Below, in pieces: positions 36,758-46,399 of a stretch of 64,000 bases of DNA. The translations under genes and the position numbers were made by a program. Origin of the DNA: Saprospirales bacterium (GTDB lineage Bacteria; Bacteroidota; Bacteroidia; Chitinophagales; Saprospiraceae); the NCBI GenBank assembly GCA_007695035.1, contig REEO01000067.1, positions 62,001 through 126,000 on the forward strand, in the 5' to 3' direction. The notes below the pieces were generated by a model. The model had not been told where the DNA came from. It did not search any database and saw only the letters and a program-made list of their open reading frames with translations. The stretch's first letter is position 1; every line of letters begins with the position of its first letter.

Positions 36758-37432
36758 ATGGAAGAGCAACTTGAAAATATTTTCATATTCAGAATTACAC
36801 CGGCGGAAGCTCTCACTAATCTGGCGGTAGCCCTGATTTGCGGCATTTTGATCAGTCTGTTTTACAGGGTGACCTACAAAGGCGTGAGTTATTCGTCTCA
36901 CTATGTAATCTCAATAATCATGCTCGCAATGATCACCGCACTGGTAATTATGGTCATTGGAAACAATCTGGCCCGGGCTTTTGGTCTGGTGGGGGCGATG
37001 TCCATTATTCGATTCCGTACAGCCGTTAAAGACACCCAGGACATCATGTATATTTTCTTTGCTCTCGCTGCCGGACTTGCTTGCGGTGCGGGTATGTACG
37101 CCATTGCGGTGACCGGGACTTTGTTCATCGGCTTTTCCCTCATGATCGCCTCTGCTGTGTACGCCGAAAACCCGGCGAAGAGAGAATACCTCCTGCAAAT
37201 TGTGCATCTCGGTTCAAAGGTGGAAAAAGGACTCTTCAACCGAACCATCGAGAAGTATGTGACCAGGTACAATCTGGTGAATGTAAAAAATCTGACAGAT
37301 GACCGGGGTGACATAATGGAGTTTTCTTACTACATCATGCTAAAAAAAGATTCCCGGGCTCCGAAATTACTCGCTGAACTCAGGGAAATACCCAATGTAG
37401 ACAAAGTAAATCTGTTTTTCGATGAAGAGTGA
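36758..37432 (+). CDS. DUF4956 membrane protein
   Basis: A 224-residue inner-membrane protein of the DUF4956 family. It has four membrane helices in the first ~140 residues and a conserved GLVGAMSIIRFRTAVKDTQD segment between helices two and three. The C-terminal ~80 residues form a cytoplasmic ferredoxin-like domain (YNLVNVKNL...IMEFSYYIMLKK). Members nearly always accompany VTC-domain proteins, suggesting the pair works as a polymer-making and -exporting unit. The last 11 bases overlap the start of the next lipoprotein gene. Confidence 0.9.
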   Translation: MEEQLENIFIFRITPAEALTNLAVALICGILISLFYRVTYKGVSYSSHYVISIIMLAMITALVIMVIGNNLARAFGLVGAMSIIRFRTAVKDTQDIMYIFFALAAGLACGAGMYAIAVTGTLFIGFSLMIASAVYAENPAKREYLLQIVHLGSKVEKGLFNRTIEKYVTRYNLVNVKNLTDDRGDIMEFSYYIMLKKDSRAPKLLAELREIPNVDKVNLFFDEE

Positions 37433-38420
37433 TCTGTGGAGCTTTTTTGGAAGTTGTTTTTGGAGGTCTTCGTTGCAGTTGGCTTCCTGTCTGTTTTTTG
37501 TTTCGTTCCTGTGTAGCAGTTGCGGCGATACTTCAGCACCTGAGTGTGCTGATCCATCAGCAATTAACTTCAACGCTGATGCCATTGGATTCTCGGACTG
37601 TGAATTTGACGAACATACCGCTGATCCCGAATGGTTGACGTTTCTTGATCAGGCAGTTGAAGAGACGTCAGGCCTTGCCATTGTGAACGATCGCTTGATA
37701 ACACATAACGACCGTGGCCACAGCAATGAACTCTTTGTAGTTGATCCCGAAACTGGTCTGGTCTTGAACACATTTGAGGTTGTCGGAGCTGAAAATGAGG
37801 ACTGGGAAGACCTGGCTCAAAGCGATGAAATTCTTTTCGTAGGTGATATGGGAAACAATCCCGGAGACCGGAAGAATCTGCGGATATATATGGTGAAGAA
37901 GTCCGACTTTGATTTTGGAACTGAAACCGGAGAAGTTACCATCTCGGGGCTGATAGAATTTTACTACCCGGAACAGGAAGTTTTTGAAGCCAACAATAAT
38001 CACAACTGGGATTGCGAAGCCCTGATCTACCGGGAGGGCTATTTATATCTCTTTATGAAGCACCGAAAGGACCCCTTGAGCAATTTATACAGAATACCCG
38101 CTGAAGAAGGCTCCCACACCGCTCAATTATTGGCCTACTTCAACGCCGGCCATAGGATCACGGGTGGTGATATATCCCCCGATGGAAACCAAATTGCTCT
38201 AGTAGGCTACAACAAGGATGACAATTGTGTGGTTTGGTTGCTGGATGGCTTTGGAGATGGTCACCCACTTTCAGGTTCAAAAAGAATGTTCACTCTCGGT
38301 TCTTTTTCTGCCCTTGGTCAAATTGAGGCAATCGTCTATACAAATGACAGCACCTTTTATATCTCAGCCGAAGAAGTAGATGGCATCCCACCCAGGTTGT
38401 ACAGACTGGAACTTCCCTAA
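37422..38420 (+). CDS. lipoprotein, probable beta-propeller
   Basis: A 332-residue lipoprotein with a lipobox (FLCSSC, Cys about residue 34) and a short Cys/Asp/Asn-rich linker. The body shows repeated strands of beta-propeller style: SGLAIVNDRLITHNDRG, LFVVDPETGLVL, EDLAQSDEILFVGDMGNN, CEALIYREGYLYLFMKH, ITGGDISPDGNQIALVGY and QIEAIVYTNDSTFYISAEE. This resembles phytase- or SdiA-regulated-type propellers. Its ATG overlaps the DUF4956 stop by 11 bases, so it belongs to the HlyD-VTC-DUF4956 operon, possibly as a surface or periplasmic partner. Function is not recognised. Confidence 0.72.
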   Translation: MKSDLWSFFGSCFWRSSLQLASCLFFVSFLCSSCGDTSAPECADPSAINFNADAIGFSDCEFDEHTADPEWLTFLDQAVEETSGLAIVNDRLITHNDRGHSNELFVVDPETGLVLNTFEVVGAENEDWEDLAQSDEILFVGDMGNNPGDRKNLRIYMVKKSDFDFGTETGEVTISGLIEFYYPEQEVFEANNNHNWDCEALIYREGYLYLFMKHRKDPLSNLYRIPAEEGSHTAQLLAYFNAGHRITGGDISPDGNQIALVGYNKDDNCVVWLLDGFGDGHPLSGSKRMFTLGSFSALGQIEAIVYTNDSTFYISAEEVDGIPPRLYRLELP

Positions 38421-38583
38421 ATCCAATGTTTCGATTTGTTATTTGATATCAACCCCAATTCGCACCTGGTAAGACAGTATGGGCTCCCCTGAAAAAATGT
38501 TAAAAAACAGGTAATAAAATTTGGCTATTGGGTTAAAATATGTTAAATTTATGCCATTAAATTGATGACCTAAATTCTTTCTT

Positions 38584-38844
38584 ATGAAGATAACATTTAA
38601 TGAGCTCAGGAGAATTAAGCACGCTCTACCTACCGGAAGCATCAGAAGAATTGCTGCTGCGTTGGGAATTGAAGAGCAAACAGTACGCAACTACTTTGGT
38701 GCCCGGAAGTATGTGGATGGCGAGGTGGTAAGCCTGCATGTTGAACCCGGTCCTGATGGAGGTGTGGTTCACCTCGACCGAAGCGACATTCTCGAAATGG
38801 CGAGAAAATTGGCCGATTCTCCACGTGCTAAAGCCCCTGTCTGA
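38584..38844 (+). CDS. small helix-turn-helix DNA-binding protein
   Basis: An 86-residue protein. Residues about 4-45 contain a helix-turn-helix of the kind FNELRRIKHALP-GSIRRIAAALGIEEQTVRNYF, followed by a short beta-rich tail (EVVSLHVEPGPDGGVVHLDRSDILEMARKL). Related small proteins are widespread in Bacteroidota, sometimes annotated only as DNA-binding. It has its own upstream region and ends in a weak terminator-like hairpin. Targets are unknown. Confidence 0.7.
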   Translation: MKITFNELRRIKHALPTGSIRRIAAALGIEEQTVRNYFGARKYVDGEVVSLHVEPGPDGGVVHLDRSDILEMARKLADSPRAKAPV

Positions 38845-38866
38845 ATCCCTGTCTTTATGGGGTTTT
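38830..38866 (+). terminator. weak terminator-like hairpin
   Basis: aaagcccc (38830-38837) can pair with ggggtttt (38859-38866, one G-T pair), followed by cttttatt. It overlaps the end of the small HTH gene. Confidence 0.4.
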
Positions 38867-38904
38867 CTTTTATTAAGGCAGTACGCGTAATGTTTTATCA
38901 ATGC

Positions 38905-39078
38905 TTTCCCGGTGTCGGGAAACAGTCGAGGCTTGCAAGTTCACTTTTTCCCTGATGGTGGTTTAAAGATTGTCGGGAGAGTGACCCGATGAAAAAAGGG
39001 TTCACCCTACTAAAGCAAGTTCGAGTTTCCCTTTAGGGTGGTTAAATGTTGATTAGCCCGGTTCCGGGTTTTGAACTG
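38905..39078. repeat. two imperfect ~45-base direct repeats and small hairpins
   Basis: A GCAAGTTC...TTTCCC...GGTGGTTTAAA-type unit starting at 38935 recurs at 39015 (GCAAGTTC...GGGTGGTTAAAT), a spacing of 80 bases with roughly three-quarters identity. A 7-bp hairpin TTTCCCG/CGGGAAA (38905-38922) precedes the first unit and CCCGG/CCGGG (39057-39067) ends the second, followed by a short T-run. It may encode a structured RNA or be a degraded repeat. Confidence 0.4.
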
Positions 39079-39150
39079 TATCATCTTTTTAAGGCTGACA
39101 GAGCGCCGTACTTTTTGACTTCTTAATATTGGACTTCCATTTTTTGCCCC

Positions 39151-40476
39151 TCAAAAAACCATTACCTGACTGCATTCGCGGTCCTGATCATCTCTCAAAC
39201 ATATTATATAAACTCCTGAAGGATAGCCCTCAAATCCAATCATGTGTACCCGGCCAAAACTACTGCGTTCAGAGAAAACCAATCGACCTGCCATGTCAAA
39301 GACTTCAATATCTAAAGAATAGTTGCCCTGCCGGGGTGCAAACAACCCTATTCTCTGAGGGCCTGGGAACCAATTTACCTGTATTTCAGCTAGATCTGCA
39401 CTATTCTCAGCAGGAACTCCCGGTGGATCACAGACGTCACTTTCCAGTAAATTCTGCCGGTGTAATTCCAGGCTGGCAATCATGCGCTCTTTCTGACCGT
39501 GGGTAAACATTGCGAGGCATTGGTCTTCAGGATAATCCATGAAATTGGTAACTATGTCCTCACTTCCACAGGATTCGGTGGTTTCGTTGCTGCAGGAGCG
39601 ATAGGGGCCAATCTGATTTGGCGTATCCTCCACAAAATCATCCGTATCGCAACTACCCGAACCCGGGCCCCACGGGTGGTGAAGATTGAAGTAATGCCCG
39701 ATTTCATGCACCAGAGTCTTGCCGCCATCTGCGAATGGCAGTTTTTCTACGCCCGTTCCAATACTCCCAATGGCCCTGTAATCCACTACAACGCCCTCAG
39801 CTTCAGGGTAGGGCGCGCTATTGGGAAATGTGGCAGAACCCAGAATGTTCCCGCCTATCTCACATACCCAGATATTGAGGTACTGGTCCGGGTCCCAAAG
39901 GTCCTTGCCTCCGTATTCAGAAAAGTGTATTGCTCTTTTTGTGAAATCAATCCGCTCATTTCCAATGCCTTCCACATCGGTTTGTGTGCGAGTAATTCCG
40001 GTTGTTGGCATTCCATCCGGGGCTCTTTTGGCCAGGCAGAACTCGATTTGTACATCGGAAATCAGATGGCGAAACTGCCCCCTGACGGTATGCAAATTGC
40101 GGTTTTGCATATTAAAGGCCCGGTTTAAGATTTCGAGCTGATCGTAAATTTGCAGGTCGGATATATTTTGCTCCTCAGTATGCCACACGACGTGAAAAAC
40201 TACAGGGATGGTGATGTTGGTGCGCGGTAGAGCACGGTGTTCTTTTATGTGCTCCTGGAGCTCTTGCTCCCACTTCACTCTTTTTTCTTTCAATTCAGAA
40301 CGATGCTCAAGTGCTTCCTGAAGAAAGACATCCGCTGCGCAGCGGACGATGGTGTCCTGGCCTTGAATAAAGAGCGAAGGAAGAATTAGAAAACACACTA
40401 ACACCATCCATTTCCAGCCAGTCGGGGATTGGAGGTGCTGAAAATCGGTAGTTTGTTTTCCAGGTATTGGGTACAT
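39151..40476 (-). CDS. secreted M43-family zinc metalloprotease with type A sorting domain
   Basis: A 441-residue metalloprotease of the pappalysin (M43) group. A signal helix lies at about 24-40. The zinc site HEIGHYFNLHH is at 257-267, and the downstream Met-turn is in VTNFMDY. Cysteine pairs surround it, as in secreted family members. The last ~80 residues (WFPGPQRIGLFAPRQGNYSLDIEVFDMAGRLV...YPSGVYII) are a C-terminal sorting domain of the T9SS type A kind, so it is exported and anchored by that system. The ATG at 40476 is chosen over a TTG six codons upstream. Confidence 0.9.
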   Translation of the reverse strand: MYPIPGKQTTDFQHLQSPTGWKWMVLVCFLILPSLFIQGQDTIVRCAADVFLQEALEHRSELKEKRVKWEQELQEHIKEHRALPRTNITIPVVFHVVWHTEEQNISDLQIYDQLEILNRAFNMQNRNLHTVRGQFRHLISDVQIEFCLAKRAPDGMPTTGITRTQTDVEGIGNERIDFTKRAIHFSEYGGKDLWDPDQYLNIWVCEIGGNILGSATFPNSAPYPEAEGVVVDYRAIGSIGTGVEKLPFADGGKTLVHEIGHYFNLHHPWGPGSGSCDTDDFVEDTPNQIGPYRSCSNETTESCGSEDIVTNFMDYPEDQCLAMFTHGQKERMIASLELHRQNLLESDVCDPPGVPAENSADLAEIQVNWFPGPQRIGLFAPRQGNYSLDIEVFDMAGRLVFSERSSFGRVHMIGFEGYPSGVYIICLRDDQDRECSQVMVF

Positions 40477-40575
40477 TCGATGCCTTAAGTTCAAAGATGG
40501 TATTCCACGGCGGACTCAAAATTACAGAGCTGCGCCAGAAAACCACCTAAAGAACGCAGGAAAATCTGAAATAAT

Positions 40576-41544
40576 TTAATCGCGCTGGACCAGCTCAAAT
40601 AATTTACTTAGGTCAGGCGAGAGAATAATCTCCGTGCGCCTGTTGAGCGCTTTGTTTTCGGGGCTGTCATTTGGAGCCACCGGATCGTATAACGCCCTGC
40701 CCGAAGCGGTGATCCTGATTGGATCCACACCGGCCCTGGTCAGGATTTTTACCACAGAGGTTGCCCTGCTGACACTCAGGTCCCAGTTTCTCTCGGCGCT
40801 CCCATCGCTATCGGTATGCCCCTCTACCGTAATGGCGATATCGGGATTGACATTGAGTACCTCGGCCAGTTTGTTGATTGCATCGCGGCCCTTGGCATCA
40901 ATCCGGTCACTTCCCACCTCAAACAACAGTTGCTGACTGAGTGAAATATAAACCCTTCCATCCTTTTGGGTTACTGTGAGGTCGGCATCTGAAAAACCCA
41001 TCAGTGCCTGCTCAATCCCCGCCATTACATTATCGAGAATATCGCGCTGGGCATTGATCTGATCGTTGAGTTCATTGATTCTGGCCTCGCGTTCCTCCAG
41101 TGAAGCCTGCAATTTATTAAGGTCTTTCTCCTTTTCGTCCAAATCTCGCTGAAGCCGTTCAAGACTCCTCTCTTTTTGGGCTATTTCGTTTTCCTTCCTG
41201 CCCAACTCCTCGACCAGGGCTTGTCTTTCTTCTGTAGCCGAAGCCAGCAATACCTCGTTCTGGCTTAAAAGAGATTCGTATTCTACATTTAATTTGTCGA
41301 GATTCTCCCTTAGATTGTTGGCCCTTCTTTCGAGTTCAGATTTCTCTCTTACAAGCCGATCACGCTCACTTTGAAGTGCTTCGTGGTCAACAACCAATTT
41401 GTCGTATGCTTGCTTTACCTGCTCAAGCCTGTCCACCCTGGATTCCAGACTTTTGTTGGTCGCCAACAACTCGTCGTATTTTCGCTGTGAGACACATGAA
41501 CCCAACATCAATGCTATCATGGATAAGATGAAAAGATTCCTCAT
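40576..41544 (-). CDS. OmpA-family lipoprotein with coiled coil
   Basis: A 322-residue lipoprotein with a lipobox (LMLGSC, Cys about residue 17). A long heptad-rich coiled coil runs from about 25 to 180 (KYDELLATNKSLESRVDRLEQ, EKERSLERLQRDLDEKEKDL). The C-terminal OmpA peptidoglycan-binding domain includes ITVEGHTDSDGSAERNWDLSVSRA. It would link the outer membrane to the cell wall over a long spacer. The ATG at 41544 (MRNLFILS) starts the signal peptide; an upstream in-frame extension to 41577 is unlikely. Confidence 0.9.
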   Translation of the reverse strand: MRNLFILSMIALMLGSCVSQRKYDELLATNKSLESRVDRLEQVKQAYDKLVVDHEALQSERDRLVREKSELERRANNLRENLDKLNVEYESLLSQNEVLLASATEERQALVEELGRKENEIAQKERSLERLQRDLDEKEKDLNKLQASLEEREARINELNDQINAQRDILDNVMAGIEQALMGFSDADLTVTQKDGRVYISLSQQLLFEVGSDRIDAKGRDAINKLAEVLNVNPDIAITVEGHTDSDGSAERNWDLSVSRATSVVKILTRAGVDPIRITASGRALYDPVAPNDSPENKALNRRTEIILSPDLSKLFELVQRD

Positions 41545-42135
41545 TTGTAAGTATTTATGAATTAGATAAAATATCAATACAAATATACACTACTTTCCTA
41601 AACCTCCAATGGGATTGGAATATTTTACAGTCGTTTGTAATAATTTTCGCCCTGGATTTTGAAGTGATGACCTTGTGAGCAATTTTGGTAGAGTTGAGCG
41701 AGTATAAGTTTGGCATTTTTCGGTGAGTTGTATTGCGATTAAAAGATTTAGTTTCCTGATACAGTGGATGTAATACCGGATTTGGTTTGAACTCAAATGG
41801 GTTGGCAGCAATTGTTTATTTGAGTTGTTCGGAAATTAAAGGGCCTGGAATTGTTGAGGCTAAATTCTATCCAATAAGTGAAAAAGCCCGGTGTTTGAGC
41901 GCAGAGATACCTGAAATTTTTATATCTTTGAGGGGAGAAAACCGAATGGTGGAAGTAAAGCCCACGAAAACCTTTTTTTATCCAGTGCCAGCAGTGACCA
42001 AAGAAACCTGAAGAAGGCTGTCGGTGCTTCCAATCACAGTGGGTGTTGTTGACCAACCGCATTTTTTAAGAATACCGGGAATTGGAGTCCTCTTAGGATT
42101 TGCAAACCGGATTTAAACTGCACAAAATTTAATTA
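41545..42135. other. intergenic region upstream of pckG
   Basis: About 590 bases without a convincing gene; a 74-codon frame at 41787-42011 has no family look. TATCTTTG at 41923-41930 fits TAnnTTTG and would give a leader of about 200 bases to pckG. No riboswitch or operator is recognised. Confidence 0.45.
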
Positions 42136-43968
42136 ATGATGGAAGAAGTGAATAATCCTGAGAATCTCAATCACGACGAACTGAAAAGCTGGGTGGAGGA
42201 AGTTGCCTCCCTCTGCAAACCTGATCGGGTTTACTGGTGTGACGGGAGTCAAAGAGAGTACAATGAATTGTGCGACATGCTGGTGGAGAAGGGCACTTTC
42301 AAGCGGTTGAATCCGGAAAAGCGCCCAAACAGTTTTGCCTGTTTTTCGGACCCTTCCGATGTGGCAAGAGTGGAGGATAGAACATACATCTGCAGTCGCC
42401 TGGAGGAAGATGCTGGTCCGACCAACAACTGGATGGACCCGCGCGAGATGAAGAAAACCCTCCAACCACTTCTCACCGGTTCAATGCGAGGAAGAACGAT
42501 GTATGTCATTCCCTTTTGCATGGGGCCGTTGGGCTCGCCCATAAGTAAATACGGAATTGAAATTACCGATTCGGAATACGTGGTGGTCAATATGAAGATC
42601 ATGACACGCATGGGAAAGGAGGTGTATGACCAAATTGGCAAAAAGGGGGAGTATGTCAAGGCGCTGCATACCCTGGGAGCTCCATTAGAACCAGGTCAGG
42701 AGGACGTCAAGTGGCCCTGCAATCCGGATGTGAAATACATAGTCCACTACCCTGAGGAGCGTAGCATAGTTTCCTACGGCAGTGGATACGGGGGCAATGC
42801 CCTCCTTGGTAAAAAGTGTTTTGCACTCAGGATTGCCTCTGCCATGGCCAGAGATGAACAGTGGCTTGCAGAACATATGTTGATTCTTGGAATGGAGGAC
42901 CCGGGTGGCAAAAAAGATTATGTCGCTGCTGCATTTCCCAGTGCTTGTGGAAAGACGAATTTTGCCATGATTATTCCACCTAAGGAATTTGAGGGATACA
43001 AAATTACCACGGTAGGGGACGATATTGCATGGATCAAACAGGGTAAAGACGGCCGGTTGTATGCTATCAACCCGGAGGCTGGGTTTTTCGGGGTGGCGCC
43101 CGGGACCAACTACGAGACCAATCCCAACGCCATGGAGACCATCAAAGGCAACAGTATTTTTACCAACGTGGGAATTACTGAGGATGGAGATGTCTGGTGG
43201 GAAGGGTTGTCTGAAAAACCACCTGAGGGAGTGATCAATTGGAAAAACAAAGTCCACGATCCTGAATCCGGAGACCCAGTAGCGCATCCCAACGCGCGTT
43301 TTACTACACCAGCCTCACAATGTCCCAGTATAGATCCAGCCTGGGAGAATCCTGAGGGAGTGCCGATCAGTGCTTTTATATTCGGAGGCAGAAGGAGCAC
43401 CACTATGCCGCTTGTTTTCCAAAGCTACAACTGGAATTTCGGTGTTTATATGGCGGCCACCATGGGCTCAGAAATGACGGCTGCCGCATTCGGAGAGATT
43501 GGAAAAGTGAGGAGAGATCCCTTTGCAATGCTTCCATTTGCGGGTTACCACATGGCCGATTATTTTCTTCACTGGCTCAAATTCGGTCGTCAGCTACCTG
43601 CACCGCCCAGGATTTTCTCCGTAAATTGGTTTCGAAAGGATAAAAACGGGAATTTTATTTGGCCGGGATTTGGAGAGAATATGCGGGTGCTCAAATGGAT
43701 CGTGGATAGAATCAATGGCAAAACTTCAGCCGCGGAATCCCCCATAGGGTGGATGCCCTCTTATGAAGACCTCGATATGACGGGACTTGATTTTTCCAAA
43801 GAGGACTTCGATGAAATTATGTCCATTGACCGCGAAGACTGGAAGCGCGAATTGCTGGACCACCAGGATTTATTTGAGAAAATGTACGACAGAACGCCAA
43901 AGGACTTCTTCTTCATGAGGGAATTGTTGTTATCCGGACTGTGGCGCTCCCCTAAAAAATGGTCCTGA
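42136..43968 (+). CDS. pckG: phosphoenolpyruvate carboxykinase (GTP)
   Basis: A 610-residue GTP-type PEP carboxykinase, making PEP from oxaloacetate in gluconeogenesis or running in reverse. The P-loop with the reactive cysteine (PSACGKTN, C271) is the hallmark of the GTP-dependent class. Other landmarks are the [11 protein letters not shown] substrate site, the GDDIAWIK metal-binding segment, and FGGRRSTT. Length agrees with the family. It is cytoplasmic and monocistronic, with a long upstream region. Confidence 0.95.
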   Translation: MMEEVNNPENLNHDELKSWVEEVASLCKPDRVYWCDGSQREYNELCDMLVEKGTFKRLNPEKRPNSFACFSDPSDVARVEDRTYICSRLEEDAGPTNNWMDPREMKKTLQPLLTGSMRGRTMYVIPFCMGPLGSPISKYGIEITDSEYVVVNMKIMTRMGKEVYDQIGKKGEYVKALHTLGAPLEPGQEDVKWPCNPDVKYIVHYPEERSIVSYGSGYGGNALLGKKCFALRIASAMARDEQWLAEHMLILGMEDPGGKKDYVAAAFPSACGKTNFAMIIPPKEFEGYKITTVGDDIAWIKQGKDGRLYAINPEAGFFGVAPGTNYETNPNAMETIKGNSIFTNVGITEDGDVWWEGLSEKPPEGVINWKNKVHDPESGDPVAHPNARFTTPASQCPSIDPAWENPEGVPISAFIFGGRRSTTMPLVFQSYNWNFGVYMAATMGSEMTAAAFGEIGKVRRDPFAMLPFAGYHMADYFLHWLKFGRQLPAPPRIFSVNWFRKDKNGNFIWPGFGENMRVLKWIVDRINGKTSAAESPIGWMPSYEDLDMTGLDFSKEDFDEIMSIDREDWKRELLDHQDLFEKMYDRTPKDFFFMRELLLSGLWRSPKKWS

Positions 43969-44064
43969 GCTTTACTCATTTGACCTCTTTTTAGTGTTTT
44001 TGTTTTCTGATGATAGTATCTGAGCTAGTTGCAAAAGTGTTTTATCGAAATAATTTCCATTCCG

Positions 44065-45132
44065 ATGATTGGGATTCTGTATCGAAAACTGTTGAGACCG
44101 GTTTTATTCTGTTTTGACCCGGATAAAGTGCACAAAGCTTTCGTCAGTCTGGGTAAAATTTTGGGGGAATTTGCTGTTGGTAGGTGGTTCATAGGATGGC
44201 TTTACGATTACCCCGGACAGAAATTGGAGAAGAAAATCGATGGAGTGGTCCATCGGACACCCATCGGACTGGCAGCCGGATTTGATTACAACGGTGAATT
44301 GGCGAACATTCTGCCCTACATGACATTTGGCTCAGAAGAGGTGGGGTCTGTTACTGCCCGACCCTGTCCCGGCAACCCCAAACCCCGGCTAAGGAGAATG
44401 GTGAAATCCAAGGCCCTGGTGGTTTACAAAGGGTTGAAAAATCAGGGTGTTGACAGGATTATTGCGCGCTTGAAAAAGGCGAGGCCACGGGGCGGATTTG
44501 TACTTGGCATCAGCATAGCTAAAACCAATGACCGGGAGAGTGTGGGGTTGGAGAAAGGAATTGAGGACTACTACTATTCATTAAAGAGATTGACGGAAGA
44601 GCAGGTAGGAGACTTTTACACCATCAATATTTCCTGTCCCAATGTACACGGTGGTGAGGATTTTTCCAGCCCGGAGAGACTGGAGAAGTTGTTGACCAGA
44701 CTAAGGACCATTAAGCACGATAAACCAATGTATGCCAAAATGCCCATCAACCAGGATTGGGATTCATTTAATAAAATGCTAAAGGTTATTGATAAGACCG
44801 GGTTGCACGGAGTGGTGATTGGCAACCTGAATAAAAACTACGACGAAGCTCCCTATCCGGAGGAAGCCCCTAATGAATACCGGGGTGGATTGAGTGGCAG
44901 TCTTTGTAGAACCCGCTCCACGGAGTTGATTCGTCAAACTCGTTCGAATTGGGGCGATAGATTTACTATTATAGGTTGTGGAGGCATACTCACCGCTGAG
45001 GACGCCATCGAAAAATTAGAGGCCGGCGCAGACCTCTTGCAACTGATCACGGGAATGATCTTTCACGGTCCTCACCTCATGAAAAATATTTGTAGAAAAC
45101 TTGAAAAGAAGGGGAGTAAGGCGCGTTCATGA
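44065..45132 (+). CDS. pyrD: dihydroorotate dehydrogenase, class 2-like but with Cys at the catalytic position
   Basis: A 355-residue flavoprotein of de novo pyrimidine synthesis. The N-terminal helices (MIGILYRKLLRPVLFCFDPDKVHK) are those of the membrane-associated, quinone-linked class 2 enzymes. GLAAGFDYNGE, VGSVTARPCPGNPKPR, YAKMPIN, and IIGCGGILTAEDA bind FMN and substrate. At the catalytic loop it reads NISCPN (C191), where class 2 normally has Ser (SSPN) and class 1 has Cys. The tail after it (VHGGEDF) is also unlike common class 2 enzymes. The ATG at 44065 is preferred to a TTG at 44029. Which electron acceptor it uses is uncertain. Confidence 0.85.
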   Translation: MIGILYRKLLRPVLFCFDPDKVHKAFVSLGKILGEFAVGRWFIGWLYDYPGQKLEKKIDGVVHRTPIGLAAGFDYNGELANILPYMTFGSEEVGSVTARPCPGNPKPRLRRMVKSKALVVYKGLKNQGVDRIIARLKKARPRGGFVLGISIAKTNDRESVGLEKGIEDYYYSLKRLTEEQVGDFYTINISCPNVHGGEDFSSPERLEKLLTRLRTIKHDKPMYAKMPINQDWDSFNKMLKVIDKTGLHGVVIGNLNKNYDEAPYPEEAPNEYRGGLSGSLCRTRSTELIRQTRSNWGDRFTIIGCGGILTAEDAIEKLEAGADLLQLITGMIFHGPHLMKNICRKLEKKGSKARS

Positions 45133-45625
45133 AAAGCAGTGTCCAGGGAACTCCATCATTATCGCGCCCCGGTACTTTTTCTAGTTGGGTTATAAATAGA
45201 TCCTTGTCACCAATAAGGGTGAGGCAATTTGGACGAGGCCCCCATTCCATCCTGAGATTTCCCGGTTGAAATTTTTGCCTAAATGGTCCCAAAAAATTGC
45301 ATACCTCATTAAGTCTTTATCGAGGAGTTCAATTGTGAGTTCACAACCTTTTTTCAATGCGCTATTGTTTACTAATCTGCTAACCTGTTTATGGTTTGTC
45401 CTGATTATTAAGTTGATAGCAACAGGGCCGTTGTCTGCATATTTTCTGATAAATAATGGAAAGGGGCACAGTTTGGGGAAATTTACCCGGATTTGCCCTC
45501 CTCCTACCCCAGGTAATATACTATGCCTGCCTCCTCATTTCAAAAAAACGGACTGGAAAAGAGATAAAGTCTCCAATAGTTCGAACAATCTCCGATATTC
45601 AATTATTTTTGGTGTAAATGTAAAT
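45133..45625. other. intergenic region with a possible decayed gene on the minus strand
   Basis: No intact gene. On the minus strand a frame stays open for about 110 codons (from about 45530 down to about 45190) and reads in part KKGCELTIELLDKDLMRYA, then seems to continue in another frame as CLTLIGDKDLFITQLEK. It has no early start codon. TATTTTTG at 45604-45611 is a candidate promoter box for the gene at 45626. Confidence 0.25.
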
Positions 45626-46399
45626 ATGGCAACTGTTTCCCCTAAGAGAAAAAACAGGCGTTTTTTATTGAAAGCCAATCAGCACCTCTACCGCTACAGT
45701 GGAATCTATTTTGTAGTGTTTTTTTTACTCGCGCTTATCGCCTTTTGGTCTTCTTACTATGGACGATTGACAGCTCCGATGGATTTTGAGATGCACTTCC
45801 ACGGCATTGCGATGACACTTTGGTGCATTATGCTCATCAGCCAGGCCTTTTTTATAAGATTCAAAAAATTCAGTTGGCATCGGTTTTCTGGCAAGCTCTC
45901 CTACGTGTTGGTTCCACTGGTAATAATCTCCGGGTTCAATATTGCCCATTTTACCATCGAAAATACACCGGTGGGACATCCTGCCCGGTATTACCAATCC
46001 GCACTGATGTTCAACTCCATTCTGGTATTTGCAATAATTTATGGCCTGGCAATTTACTTCAGGAAAAAACCGCTTCAGCACGCTCGCTACATGGTCTGCA
46101 CCATTCTCCCTTTCATAACTCCCATTACTGACAGAATAATATTCAAGTACATCCCTGCTTTGGTAAGTTATGCGCCGACAGCAGATGGAATCCGCATGGT
46201 TCCTGCACTGGGCTTTTTACTTGGACAGATCATACTCATTTCTTTGATCATATGGGATTGGAAAAAGAACAAGCAGCTCAATGCTTTTATCATTGTTTGG
46301 ATACCATTGACCATATATCACCTATCCGTGCTCCACTTTTATCAATACTCCTTTTGGCATCGCTTCACTGAGTGGTTGATGGGCCTGCCACTCTCATAA
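45626..46399 (+). CDS. multi-pass membrane protein of unknown function
   Basis: A 257-residue protein with seven or so hydrophobic helices separated by short loops and several His residues within or near helices (HFHGIAMTLW, WHRFSGKLSY, HARYMV, YHLSVLHFYQYSFWHRF). The His pattern recalls haem- or metal-binding membrane proteins, but I cannot place it in a named family. The ATG at 45626 (MATVSPKRKNRR) is preferred; the frame is open much further upstream but that part reads as non-coding. It is a single gene with a close promoter-like box. Confidence 0.7.
   Translation: MATVSPKRKNRRFLLKANQHLYRYSGIYFVVFFLLALIAFWSSYYGRLTAPMDFEMHFHGIAMTLWCIMLISQAFFIRFKKFSWHRFSGKLSYVLVPLVIISGFNIAHFTIENTPVGHPARYYQSALMFNSILVFAIIYGLAIYFRKKPLQHARYMVCTILPFITPITDRIIFKYIPALVSYAPTADGIRMVPALGFLLGQIILISLIIWDWKKNKQLNAFIIVWIPLTIYHLSVLHFYQYSFWHRFTEWLMGLPLS

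Noticed and set aside
41787-42011. 74-codon frame upstream of pckG
   Set aside because: No family resemblance, and it overlaps a likely promoter region.
45266-45625. 120-codon upstream extension of the membrane-protein gene at 45626
   Set aside because: It reads as non-coding; the downstream ATG has a promoter-like box and a normal basic N terminus.
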